A stretch of 33,300 nucleotides of DNA from Bryobacterales bacterium (GTDB lineage: Bacteria; Acidobacteriota; Terriglobia; Bryobacterales; Bryobacteraceae). The DNA lies in contig PMTT01000268.1 of assembly GCA_003167275.1 (NCBI GenBank), positions 9,818 through 43,117 on the forward strand. The letters are read 5' to 3'. The position numbers were made by a program, and so were the translations under genes. The notes under the pieces are model-generated. The model saw only the letters and a list, made by a program, of their open reading frames with translations. It did no database searches and was not told where the DNA came from. Positions 18,718 to 28,954 of this stretch are shown one piece after another (positions within the stretch are counted from its first letter, which is position 1; every line of letters begins with the position of its first letter).

Positions 18718-19192
18718 GTAAAGAATCCTCCAGGGGACGGGTCGGACGGTAGTTCTTCCCGTTCGTCTGTCCGCCAGACCAATATTCATCCGACAAATTG
18801 ACGACGATAGGTTGTGGAGTGCTCCTGACCACCACCCAGGTAAATTCCGTATCCTGCGAGAGGTTGATCTCCTTGTGAGGGAGATACGCGGGGACGTATA
18901 CGAAATCGCCCGGTTGAGCCGTCGCCGAGAATTCCCCATGGCGCCCCCAGCGGATCAGGCATGTGCCAGCCAACACGTAGACGACGGTGTCCTGCTTCCC
19001 GTGATGATGAATCGCCGTCTGCCCTCCGGCCGCGACGGTGAACAATCCTCCCCACATCGCCGATGGAGTCCCGTGCTCGCGGGTGATCGCGGCAACCCTG
19101 TGCGAACCGGGCGTTTGCGCGGTATCTTCACTGAATGTATCGGGCCGCACAACGCCGATCGCGTTTCCGTTCTGAAAAATCTTAACTGTCAT
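18710..19192 (-). CDS. cupin domain protein
   Basis: TVAAGGQTAIHHHGKQDTVVYVLAGTCLIRWG...AQPGDFVYVPAYLPHKEIN; overlaps the next gene's start by 8 bp. Confidence 0.85.
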   Translation of the reverse strand: MTVKIFQNGNAIGVVRPDTFSEDTAQTPGSHRVAAITREHGTPSAMWGGLFTVAAGGQTAIHHHGKQDTVVYVLAGTCLIRWGRHGEFSATAQPGDFVYVPAYLPHKEINLSQDTEFTWVVVRSTPQPIVVNLSDEYWSGGQTNGKNYRPTRPLEDSLHV

Positions 19193-19481
19193 CTCTCACC
19201 TCGGGATTGCAAGCGGAGCGCCAGCCATAAGTTGCTGTGCCTCCAGCCGGTTCAGACAATTTCTGTCCATTAGTGGTCGTCTCCTGTCGGCGGGCCGACG
19301 TCCCGCAGACTGAGACTGGTGCCGCCCGCCTCTCTTGGCAGCGGTCTGTTGCGGTGGAGCGGTTCGCAGGCGCCTTAATCCCCGAATACCGCGCCCAACC
19401 GGGCATGACGGCGTCGCTCTTTTGCCGCCGGCGCGGAAGGCCAGGTTCCGCATTCCGCGCCAGAAATCAAAACACTCCGAT

Positions 19482-20774
19482 CTATAGGGGCGTAACCACC
19501 GCTTCCTGTTTGGGAATGCTATCGAGCATAGACGTCGTCACTCCGAGATGCTGATTCATCAGCAGGTGCGGCGTATGCGCCATCCACTCCGCAAGCGAGA
19601 TGTCCTGGTATTCACTGGTCCTGAACATCTCGATAAACACCAGGTCGGAGTCGCCGGTGTTCTCGATGTAATGCGGGTTGGAAATCGGCACGTATCCCAC
19701 ATCCCCCTCTTCGAAATCCATGGTGCGCGCCGTCGTCGCCCCAACGAAAACACTCATGCGCCCCTTTCCGGTGATGTAGTATTGCCACTCGTCCGCGTTG
19801 GGATGCCAGTGCAATTCACGCAGCGCCCCCGGCTTGAGAGTGACGATGGCGGCGGAAATCGGGGTCACTGGAAAAGTCTTTGAATCGATGATTTTCACTT
19901 CTCCGCCGCGCGTCACCTTGGTGGGCTTCATCGCGCTGGCCTTGAAGTCGAAACGCTTGGGCACGGTCCCGGTTCCCTTCGCCGCCTCAGTCTGTTCCGC
20001 GTGCAGGTCGCCCGGGAGATCTGCTTGAAAGATGAACAGCTCCTTCTTGGGAACCGCGTCGAAGGTCGATTCGGATACGCTGAAATTCTTCGCAAGGACT
20101 TCCCTGGGAGTATGCGCGAGCCAATCGGTAATCAGGAATGTGTGGAACTCGTCGAAGTTTCCGTCGTCGAATACCAGCAGAAAGCGGCAGCCATCCGGAC
20201 CCAGCCCCTGGATGGAGTGTGGAACTCCGGGTGGGAACAGCCACAGGTCTCCTTCGCCCACGTCGCTCACAAAGCTCTTGCCGTCGTGGTCCACGGCGGT
20301 GATCCGCGCGCTGCCATTCAGCATGATGGCCCATTCAGCTTCCACGTGCCAGTGGAGTTCGCGGATTCCGCCCGCCGTGAGCCGCATTTCCACGCCCGCG
20401 AGGGTTGTCGAAATCGGCAATTCGCGCACTGTAACCTGGCGTGTCCAGCCGCCGCTCAGCACGCGCTTACGGGCCAGGGCGAAGGGATACTTGAACGGTT
20501 TTACGGTACCGCTATCGGTCGGCGGAGGCCACTCCGAATCCGGATTCTCCGCTGCCAGAGGGCGATTCTGCGGCCCGCGATTGCTCTCGTTCGGCGCCGC
20601 GTGGCTAGCTTGCTGCTGCGCCTCCGCCGTTTTCTCAACGGCCATAGTCAGCGTCGCGGCTGCGACAGCCGCGGAGCCTAGGCCAAAAATGTCTCGCCTA
20701 CTTATCTTCTTCTCGTCCTTTTCAATGTCAGACACGGTATCTCCTCTCAATTGAAGCGACCTGCCTTCTAACAT
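19482..20774 (-). CDS. bicupin oxalate decarboxylase family protein, Tat signal (a GTG start VSDIEKDEKK is also possible)
   Basis: SRRDIFGLGSAAVAAATLTM Tat signal; cupin 1 GIRELHWHVEAEWAIMLNG; cupin 2 ALRELHWHPNADEWQYYITGKGRMSVF; DWLAHTPREVLAKNF. Confidence 0.9.
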   Translation of the reverse strand: MLEGRSLQLRGDTVSDIEKDEKKISRRDIFGLGSAAVAAATLTMAVEKTAEAQQQASHAAPNESNRGPQNRPLAAENPDSEWPPPTDSGTVKPFKYPFALARKRVLSGGWTRQVTVRELPISTTLAGVEMRLTAGGIRELHWHVEAEWAIMLNGSARITAVDHDGKSFVSDVGEGDLWLFPPGVPHSIQGLGPDGCRFLLVFDDGNFDEFHTFLITDWLAHTPREVLAKNFSVSESTFDAVPKKELFIFQADLPGDLHAEQTEAAKGTGTVPKRFDFKASAMKPTKVTRGGEVKIIDSKTFPVTPISAAIVTLKPGALRELHWHPNADEWQYYITGKGRMSVFVGATTARTMDFEEGDVGYVPISNPHYIENTGDSDLVFIEMFRTSEYQDISLAEWMAHTPHLLMNQHLGVTTSMLDSIPKQEAVVTPL

Positions 20775-20805
20775 AACAGGCCCCTTCCGCCCATTTCCGA
20801 AACCA

Positions 20806-22258
20806 TCAAAACACGTAAGTTACATAAGTAAACGGGTAATTGTAGTCCTTGCCGGGCGCAGCTTGATTCAAGTACTGGCCAGTAAACAAATGACAAAAAC
20901 CGAAACCGTAGCTTACGTGCCGGTTTTGCTTATATTCCGCGATCAAGTCCAGTTCCGCGCCGAGATGGCTACTTGTAGCTCCCGGGTGCGCAGCTATGGA
21001 GATAGCGCCACTCGATGCATACACCGCATCGTTTTTCGTCGCCAGCCAGACATCCTCAAACATCTCTGTGAACGTCCACTGTTTTCCGGCCTTTTCGTCA
21101 ACGCCGGCGCGGATGTCGCGGATGTTCCTCCAGCCGAACTGATCGGCGAAGTCCATCTTGTCGTGTGAGGAAGGATAGATCTGGTCGTGAGTGCCCCAGG
21201 TGTTCCCGTTTGGGTTCTTGGTGCCCGAGGCGTAGTTGTACTCCGCAAACACTCTAGGCTGGGTGTGCGAATGATTAAAGATGTAGCCCGCGTTCCAATG
21301 CCCGGCCCAGGCATCGATGGAATAATGCCCCAGCGAGCCGGTCTGTGTGTTCATTTCGACGTCGTAATCGAAGTCGCCATGTAGCATGCCGGCTAGGCGT
21401 GCGCCTCCAGTGACTTCGCTTAGATGCCCGTGGCCCGCAGTCTCGGGCAGGGCCACGTTGCCCGGAGCGACCCGCCATAACAAATAGGGCTCTACTGTGG
21501 CGTGCGGAATCAGGTGGGAAAAGCCGCTGTAAATTCCATAGATGTTGTTCCCTTCAATATGATGGTCGATCTGGCCGTCGATGGCGTCAATCACCGATGC
21601 CGCGAAGATGCTGACGTTGACACCTGGGTGATGGAGATCGACCCTGACCGTGTCAAATGTCCGCCCCATGTTGAGCCAGTCGGAAGGTCCGATGACTCGC
21701 TCGTCGCCAAAACTGAGCATCTGGCGGCCGGCGACGAAATCGATCCAGCCTTCGGACGAATTGCCAAGCTTCACGTAAGCCTCCCGAATATCCCAGATGT
21801 TTTGATAGGGAGGCGCGGTAGCTACGTGGTGATTGAAAAAGCCACGCGAATCCTGTGTTACTCCGACGAACTCGAGCCAACTCGTGGGCTGGATGTAGAC
21901 TCCCACGCGCAGTCTGAGTCAAATCGTATACGTCGTTGATGGGGGCGTACCCCAGTCCATCCTGGCTTTCAACTCGATCGCGAAACTGTCCGCCGACTTG
22001 GATCCAGTGGGGAAGAAACTGGTTCAGTCTGGTGATCGGGTACAGCCACCCATCGGGATTGGGTCCCGATACCCGTAGGTCTGAAGCTGCATGAGCCGCC
22101 CCGGGAGCATCTGGGTGGAAAGTGCCGGCAGGGGGATTCGCGGCCGGTTGAGCGATGGCGTTGCCGAGGAGAATAGCGCTCAAAAGAAGAATGCGTTGGA
22201 CGCCTCTTCGTTTGCGCCGCGGTCGTTCCTTGAAAGTGTTTGCCAAGGTGGTGCTCAT
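20806..22258 (-). pseudogene. outer-membrane porin (alginate_exp-type beta-barrel), interrupted by a frameshift near 21905-21915
   Basis: N-terminal half in one frame (MSTTLANTFKERPRRKRRGVQRILLLSAILLGNAIAQP...FRDRVESQDGLGYAPINDVYDLTQT), remainder in another (RVGVYIQPTSWLEFVGVTQDSRGFFNHHV...GRQMLSFGDERVIGPSDWLNMGRTFD...FTYVTYVF). Confidence 0.75.
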
Positions 22259-22647
22259 AATCGATGGTAATAACAGCAACTCTGATGCCACGGCGCGTCA
22301 CATAAGCAAGCCTTAGTTTCTAACACTTCCTAAGCCGGCCGAGTCCATATGTCGACCCTGAGTGACCTCCAGTCGGCGGAGTCCGGGGGCAAAGGAAAGA
22401 GCCTCCAGGAAAGTGCAAGTTGGATTTCATGATCGGATCAAGAGGATGAATCGCCGCGTCGGGGTGGAGCACACCGAGAGGGCGGATCGGCCCGCATGTG
22501 GGACAGGCATTAAGATTTTTCAGAGAGGCACTTCTCAGAGGAGGGACGACAGATGACACGCTCGAACCGATGTCATACCAAGAGTTCGCTGGCGCGCCCC
22601 GGGAAGGGGCGACGCCAGCGCCTGATTTTCACAGCCATCGGAGATGA

Positions 22648-23160
22648 CTACATCCGCCCGACGGTCTCCGCGAGGAACCAGGTTCTTCGCTCGGTCTGAT
22701 CGATCCATACTTCAATCATGCTGGTGCTGGCGACATCCTTATAACGCCCGCAAATCTCGTGCGTTAAGCGCAGAAACCCCGTCAGACGCCGGCTGTCTGC
22801 AAGCAACTCGCCGAGCATATCGTCCGGGCTGACGACGTCATTGTTGTTGTCCGCCAGCCGCTGATGCCCGGATATATCGCTGATGGAATGTAGAGTGGTT
22901 CCGCCGATCTTCCGCGCCCGCTCGGCTATTTCGTCAGTCATAGCGAAGAGTTGGTCGGCATGCTCGTCCAGCAATAGATGATAATCGCGGAAGTGGCGTC
23001 CGCTCATGTGCCAGTGGAAGTTTTTGGTTTTCAGGTAGAGCGCGAAAACGTCTGCCAGCAGCCCACGGAGTGCGTGCGAGATCTCCGCAACTCCATCGCG
23101 GCTGAGTGCAAGTTCCTGCTCTGCCCGATCTTCAAATGTGACAGTTTCGCTTTTGTTCAT
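22648..23160 (-). CDS. dps: Dps/ferritin-like DNA-protection protein
   Basis: LRGLLADVFALYLKTKNFHWHMSGRHFRDYHLLLDEHADQLFAMTDEIAERARKIGGTTLHSI. Confidence 0.93.
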   Translation of the reverse strand: MNKSETVTFEDRAEQELALSRDGVAEISHALRGLLADVFALYLKTKNFHWHMSGRHFRDYHLLLDEHADQLFAMTDEIAERARKIGGTTLHSISDISGHQRLADNNNDVVSPDDMLGELLADSRRLTGFLRLTHEICGRYKDVASTSMIEVWIDQTERRTWFLAETVGRM

Positions 23161-23313
23161 GATCGCTTAGTCCTTTCCGTTCGACCCACAGATCAAGAGC
23201 AATCCAACCGCCGATCCATCGGTTCGTGCTCCAAGGTTCGCGACTCCTAGAGTCCCCAGCGGATCAGTCGGCAGCTTGAGATCGATCTAAGAGTGAATAC
23301 GTGAGGTCAACTT

Positions 23314-24033
23314 CTATCTGGCGGCAGCGCGCCACGTAGCGTCTTTGTGAAACGACGCCATCGCGCCTCCGAGCGCCGCAGTGCTGTCGCCGAGGTCCTT
23401 TTCGTATACCTCGCCCTTCTCCGTGACGACGAATGTCATCACGCCAGAAGACCGATATTCCGCCGGGTATGCGACCCCGGCGAATCCGACAGCAGCGTTG
23501 GTCTTGTGCGGCGGCAACACGCGGAAGTAGTAACCATGCAATGCCACGGGATTCGCGGCGTCGGTGCGATCGCGCTTTTGGGAGGCAAATTCGTGGCAAA
23601 CCGAAATTGCTGTGAACTCGTTCTCGCCGATTCGCCGGAACCGAACCTCCTGCTGGCCGGCATCCGCGTCGAAGAGCCAAGCCCCATTCTTCTCGACAAT
23701 CGGAATAGGGAACGGCCAGTTCTCGGCTCCGATGTAGAGGGTCACCGATGCATCACGCTCACGGTGCAGGCGGTGCATCTCCTGGTATTTTTGGACGAAG
23801 ACTTCACGGTCGGCCTTATCCTGGCTGTCGTCATGCGAAGAAGCGAGATCGGTCGATCCACCCAAGATTTTGTTTATGGCCGCTTCGTTGTTGTCCTGCA
23901 CCGCTTGGAAAAGACTCTGGCCAGCCTCGGCGGCCGACGGAAATGCCAACTGAGCGGATGGTTGCGCCATGGCGGCGCCAGTCCCTATGGAAATCGCAAG
24001 TATCGCGACTGGAATCATCATTGTTTGTTTCAT
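23314..24033 (-). CDS. DUF2950 family secreted protein (short form)
   Basis: Signal peptide; FPSAAEAGQSLFQAVQDNNEAAINKILG; HGYYFRVL; GFAGVAYPAEYRSSGVMTFVVTEKGEVYEKDLG. Confidence 0.85.
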   Translation of the reverse strand: MKQTMMIPVAILAISIGTGAAMAQPSAQLAFPSAAEAGQSLFQAVQDNNEAAINKILGGSTDLASSHDDSQDKADREVFVQKYQEMHRLHRERDASVTLYIGAENWPFPIPIVEKNGAWLFDADAGQQEVRFRRIGENEFTAISVCHEFASQKRDRTDAANPVALHGYYFRVLPPHKTNAAVGFAGVAYPAEYRSSGVMTFVVTEKGEVYEKDLGDSTAALGGAMASFHKDATWRAAAR

Positions 24034-24054
24034 CGTTTGATCTCCTCCCGAGCT

Positions 24055-25053
24055 CTATCGCCGGCCTCCGCCGCCGTGAAAGCCGCCACCAAAACCGCCT
24101 CCGTGGAAACCGCCAAAGCTGGATTGCCCACGAGAAGAATTGCTTGTCGCAATACCGCCATGACCGAATCCGCTGAACGCGCTGGAATGTGCGCCGGACA
24201 TTACCCGCGATCCACTGGAACCGCGAAAGCCCGCGGAATGATCAAAGTTGGCGCGACTCGAATGAAAGTCGCTGCGATTGACGATCGCCCTGCTATGGGA
24301 GATGTACGTATTGTGGTTGTAGACCACCCTGCCGCCGCCGTGCCAATCGAAGCCCCAATGGTTCCAGCCCCAACCGAAGCCGCCGAAGAAGCCTATACCG
24401 AAACCAAGTCCGAAAGCAATTCCGGGACCTCCCAGGAAGAGCCCGGGATACGGATACCAACCCGGGAAGACAGCGAGCGGGTCTCCGTAAACTAGCCAAG
24501 GATCGTATTGAGGTACGTACACCATGTCGGTTGACGTGGGTTGAATGTCAATGTCTTGTCCGCGAGTGCTCACTTTTTCCTCGGCCGTCGTTTGCAGATT
24601 CCCAGCTTGCTTAGCCCGCTGTCGCATGGTTTGAATCGCCTGCGTCAATTCCGGTTGCTGATTGATGTAAGCGTCGCCCAGTTCCGAGGTCCAGGCCAGA
24701 TTCTGATTCATGTTGGCGAGTACCGCTGGGAACTGTGCCAGAGCTTTGACACCGGGATCCCATGCTTGCTTGTCGACCTCTTTCGGCAGACTGTCACCCG
24801 TGAGGTCTTTATGCTGTTGCACCCACCTCTCGGCCTCCACTATCTGATCCGGGTATGCGGCAGCCGGCAGGATCTGCGCAATCAATGCGTCGGGGTATAG
24901 CGCGATGGGCGCCACGAGCTGTTGCAATTGGTCCTGGCTCTGCTGCACGGCCTGCGGCGGCGGGGTGTTCTGATAGGCGAACCCATCTCGTGCACACACG
25001 TTTACCAAGCACCAGGATAGGAATAGCGCCATGCCTTGTTGAAACCACTTCAT
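24055..25053 (-). CDS. DUF3300 family secreted protein with Gly/His/Ser-rich C-terminus
   Basis: DQLQQLVAPIALYPDALIAQILPAAAYPDQIVEAERWVQQHKDLTG; DMVYVPQYDPWLVYG; C-terminal GGFHGGGFGGGFHGGGGRR. Confidence 0.9.
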   Translation of the reverse strand: MKWFQQGMALFLSWCLVNVCARDGFAYQNTPPPQAVQQSQDQLQQLVAPIALYPDALIAQILPAAAYPDQIVEAERWVQQHKDLTGDSLPKEVDKQAWDPGVKALAQFPAVLANMNQNLAWTSELGDAYINQQPELTQAIQTMRQRAKQAGNLQTTAEEKVSTRGQDIDIQPTSTDMVYVPQYDPWLVYGDPLAVFPGWYPYPGLFLGGPGIAFGLGFGIGFFGGFGWGWNHWGFDWHGGGRVVYNHNTYISHSRAIVNRSDFHSSRANFDHSAGFRGSSGSRVMSGAHSSAFSGFGHGGIATSNSSRGQSSFGGFHGGGFGGGFHGGGGRR

Positions 25054-25091
25054 AATGATTCTCCTTTCAATCGAGACGCGCTTCTGTCACG

Positions 25092-25634
25092 CTATTTCTT
25101 CGGGCTGGGCGGAAAGCGATCGAACATCTTCTGGACCCCTTTGTCGAGAGCCTTGATGTTCTTTTCGGATTTGTCCGAAAGCGTGTCACTAGCGGACCCG
25201 CGCCAAATCAGCTTCTTCGTGCTGGCGTCGAAGAGATCGACAACCAGAGTGCCGACCCTATAAGTGTCGACGGTGGTCGTTGTGTCTCCGAATCCCCCGA
25301 ACCCGCGCCACCGCCAACCGCCGCCAAGGCCGTCGTAGAAGGTGTTGAGAGTTTGTTGGTTTTGGGTGGTCTCAACCGCGACGACCGCCACGTCGCCGCC
25401 CGAGTCCACCTGCTCCCATCCTTTTGCGGCGAGGGCTGAATTAACAGCTTCTTTGATCCGGTCGACCCATAGCGGGTCCGGTGTCTGGACCTTCTCCCAC
25501 GAATACGTTCTGTAGTGCCCGAACTCCGAGTCTCGGTCGTAGTCTGTCTTTACCTGCTGCGCGAATGATGCCGTCGCAGTAAAAAGCATGGCTCCAAGGA
25601 AACCAACAACCGTAGGGTGTGCGTTCATATTCAT
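25092..25634 (-). CDS. DUF4136 family secreted protein
   Basis: VKTDYDRDSEFGHYRTYSWEKV; GTLVVDLFDASTKKLIWRGSASDTLSDKSEKNIKALDKGVQKMFDRFPP. Confidence 0.9.
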   Translation of the reverse strand: MNMNAHPTVVGFLGAMLFTATASFAQQVKTDYDRDSEFGHYRTYSWEKVQTPDPLWVDRIKEAVNSALAAKGWEQVDSGGDVAVVAVETTQNQQTLNTFYDGLGGGWRWRGFGGFGDTTTTVDTYRVGTLVVDLFDASTKKLIWRGSASDTLSDKSEKNIKALDKGVQKMFDRFPPSPKK

Positions 25635-26255
25635 CTCCTATCTTGGAAGTATGCAATCGTGCGGCCAAGCGCTGAAGTGCTGTAGGTCAAACGCTTGGCC
25701 AGGTCCGCAGCCGGCCGCTGCTTGTTGCTCGCGACGGCGGGGTGACAGACGTGTCGCCAATTATCGGTGAAGATCGGCATCCCGGCTTCTTGCACCCAGT
25801 TTTGCGGTTCCGGCAGTAATGCGGGGATCATCCCGATAAAGTCTTAGCGATGTATCAGAGCGGATAAGCCGTGCCGATTCGTAGAAGGGACTGCGATGTT
25901 GAGCAGGGCCCCCCGGCTGTCGACGACACTCAATACACACGATGTGCATCTTGAACAGATCCCACTTTTGCGATCTGGAGAAGTTCCCGCCGCTCTTCTT
26001 CCGATTCACGCGGAGCACCCGTGCGGGAGCGTCGTTGCCAGTCGCAGCTAGCGCGGGAGGTCGTGTTTTCGGTCGATGGGCGTCCAGACGTCGCGTGAAG
26101 GCCATACTTCGACGCAAACGGGCAAGGACCGCGAAAAATGTCGGATGTGGATCAACCACGAATCGTCCAGAGGGATTGCTGCTGTCCCGAGCTGCCTTGA
26201 GCGCCTGCAGGTAATGCTGCGGCCGGTTCGAAGTCGCCGCTGTCCTCAGCAGGTC

Positions 26256-27216
26256 TCAGGCTGTTCTCCGCCGGGACTCCTTGAGGCTGAGGCGAGACAG
26301 CGCCGCCTTGATTGCCTCGGCACTGCCCTGTAAACCTTGTTGTTCCGCGTCGGACATCTCGGGTTCGATCACGCGATGAACCCCTTCCCGGCCAATGACA
26401 CTTGGCAAGGAAAGCGTAACGCCGAATGTTGGGTTGTAACAGCCGACAGGAATCACAGCTCTCTCATCGCGCAATACCATCTCAGTGATCGCGCGGAGAC
26501 CATCCCGATGCCGTATTGGCTGGCCCCAATACCCCCAATACCCTCAATGATCGTGATGTTAGCGTAACGGACTTCCCGTTCGAGCTCCTCCCGCACCGTT
26601 TGCGGCGATGGGCTTTTTTCAAAAGAGGTCCAATACGTTCCTGCCACCCGCTTGCGCCGATGACCACAGGAACACTGACGACACACCATGTTCACCTAAG
26701 ACCAGCGCCTGCACGTCCGATGCACTGACGTTTAGACGCTTCGCCAGGTGAAACCGGAACCGTAACGAGTCGAGAGATGTTCCAGTGCTCAGCACGCGCT
26801 CGTGCCCCAATACACGAACGACGTCGGCCAGCGCGTCCGGCGGATCGGTAACGACCAGAATCACCGCCTCAGGAGCTGAGTAATGGATCTTCGGGACGAT
26901 GTCCTGAAAGATCGCAGCATTCGCCTCGAGCAAACGGAGGCGCCCGACGGGGTCGTTGCGGTCGGTTGCGCCCCACCCTTCTCGTTGACTCCGGCAGTGA
27001 TCATCACCACGGACGAGCCAGTCAAGTCCGAATAGTCGCCCTCGCGCACCGAAATCGGCGACGACAGGACCGCGCCGTATTGAACATCCGTCACCACACC
27101 CTGAGCCCGCTTGCGGTCCCGGTTGACCAGCACGACCTCGCGCGCACTCCCCGCATAACCAGCGACAAGAGGCACGCCGAACCGACCGCGCCCGCTCCAA
27201 CAACCCCGACCTTCAT
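26256..27216 (-). pseudogene. L-lactate/malate dehydrogenase family, multiple frameshifts
   Basis: Successive frames read MKVGVVGAGAVGSACLLSLV / SAREVVLVNRDRKRAQGVVTDVQYG...VVMITAGVNEKGGAQPT / DRNDPVGRLRLLEANAAIFQDIVPKI...GTSLDSLRFRFHLAKRLNV...LGEHG / YANITIIEG / VLRDERAVIPVGCYNPTFGVTLSLPSVIGREG. Confidence 0.88.
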
Positions 27217-27334
27217 ATTTTTCCTCCTATTTCATCTTTTCTCAAAGCCAGTTGGTAGTCGTCCCAGCATAGAATCTCTGCACTCCTTCCAACTCGGGAC
27301 AGTACGTCTACGACCACGTGAGCAACAGCGACTC

Positions 27335-28615
27335 CTACTGTGCTTCTCCTGCTTCCACGCGCTCGAGTGTGCTCAACGAGAGACGTGCGTGCGGCTCATG
27401 GCCTGAGCGATAGAGGAGGAGAGTAAGCACAAACCCGCAGCCAGCAGCGCCTGAGCCACAAAAGAAAACCGCCGAATAGCCGAACTTCCCGACAATAGCT
27501 CCCGCAACTGGGCCTGTAAGCCCCATTGCCAGATCGAGGAATGCCGTGTACACCCCGAGTGCAGCCCCGTGATTCTGATCGGCAACCATTTTGAGAGCCT
27601 CGACTCCGAGTGCTGGAAACACCAGGGCGAACCCACACCCGCTGAGAGCTGCCCCCGCAAGGGCCACATCGTGAGTGGTGGCGGACCACAAAACTAACAA
27701 TCCGGCAGACTCCAAGACAAATGACGCCATGGCAACCCGGAATCCGCCCCAACGATTAATGGCGCCGGCGAATAGCAGGCGAGTGACGATGAAACAGGTG
27801 CCGAACAGTATCAGCGCGAGCGCAGGGTCAGTCCAGTTCCGACTGGCATAGTACAGCCCGGTAAAGGTCGCAATCGCAGCAAATCCGACCGTGCCCAAAG
27901 TCAGTCCCAACCCGTGAAGCGACACTCTGCCGAACACCTTCGAAAACGCCAGATGAGCGCCGCGTAGTATTGGCACTCCGGCTACTGGAATCGCGAGAGC
28001 CAGGTTCAGCACCGCTAGTCCTGAGGCGGCCGCACCGATCGATTCAAGCCCATACCTGCTTTCAAGCCAAATACCAAGAGGGGCCCCCGCTGCCATGGCG
28101 CCATAGGATGCTATTCCACTCCAGGAGATCACCTGTGCGGCATATGTTGCGTCGACCCGTCCCAACCCCCAGGTAATCGCACCCGTCGCCACACAGCTTT
28201 CGCCACAGCCAAGGATCAGGCGACTTATCAGAAGAACCACAAAACAGGCAACGGCTTTGGATTGGAGCGACGCTGCAACAATCAAACAGAGTCCACTAAG
28301 CAAACCGATCGCCTGACCGATCAAAACAGTGGCACGCGGACCTAAGACATCGGCCATTCGGCCGGCGTTCGAGCGAGTGGCAAGGGTTGCCACGTATTGC
28401 GAGCTGATTGCCACCCCAGCCCAAAAGGGAGAAAGGCCCAAATGAAGATGAATGAAACCGGGCAAGACTGCTAGGAGAAGGCCGATCGTCAAATAATAGA
28501 AGAACACGAACAGAGATGTTTGAATGATTCGAATTGTTGTCGACGTTGCGATCAGGTGTCTCAGAAAGCCTCCAGGTAGTTGCCTCTGGACAGCCGAGAA
28601 GGCGGCTTCATCCAC
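27335..28615 (-). CDS. MFS transporter
   Basis: 426 aa with ~12 hydrophobic segments; [57 protein letters not shown]. Confidence 0.85.
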   Translation of the reverse strand: MDEAAFSAVQRQLPGGFLRHLIATSTTIRIIQTSLFVFFYYLTIGLLLAVLPGFIHLHLGLSPFWAGVAISSQYVATLATRSNAGRMADVLGPRATVLIGQAIGLLSGLCLIVAASLQSKAVACFVVLLISRLILGCGESCVATGAITWGLGRVDATYAAQVISWSGIASYGAMAAGAPLGIWLESRYGLESIGAAASGLAVLNLALAIPVAGVPILRGAHLAFSKVFGRVSLHGLGLTLGTVGFAAIATFTGLYYASRNWTDPALALILFGTCFIVTRLLFAGAINRWGGFRVAMASFVLESAGLLVLWSATTHDVALAGAALSGCGFALVFPALGVEALKMVADQNHGAALGVYTAFLDLAMGLTGPVAGAIVGKFGYSAVFFCGSGAAGCGFVLTLLLYRSGHEPHARLSLSTLERVEAGEAQ

Positions 28616-28954
28616 GGTTCAACAGGACTGTCAGCAGGAACCAAGCAATCGATCTACCGTTTGTACGGGATCTCTTCAGGCTGCTGTCGCGAACACATTG
28701 GGGGGGTGGATCGTGTCGACCTAGCGCCGTCCCCTGTCCATTGGACGCCTTGCAAACGACCGTCGAGGCTGGATTTCAATATCTGGGATTGCGTCGGCAG
28801 TGCCGCGCCATCTACAACGATGGAGTTAATTAGACTCTTGCCCTCAATCGCTCTGTGTTTGGCATCGCAGATGCTTCAGAGGATGGCGTGCAGTTCGGAG
28901 CCCGCCTGGATTTGTTACGCGGAAACCGACAAGCAAATTAGGAGACTGTTATCA

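Noticed and set aside
18718-18939. N-terminal extension of the 2Fe-2S subunit ORF
   Set aside because: It overlaps the cupin gene; the Tat-signal start at 18717 is a better start.
22320-22640. Small ORFs between porin and Dps
   Set aside because: Overlapping ORFs on both strands with no motif; insufficient support.
25761-26159. 132-aa minus-strand ORF in the gap upstream of the DUF4136 gene
   Set aside because: No family features seen and low-complexity basic composition; probably chance or a degraded remnant.
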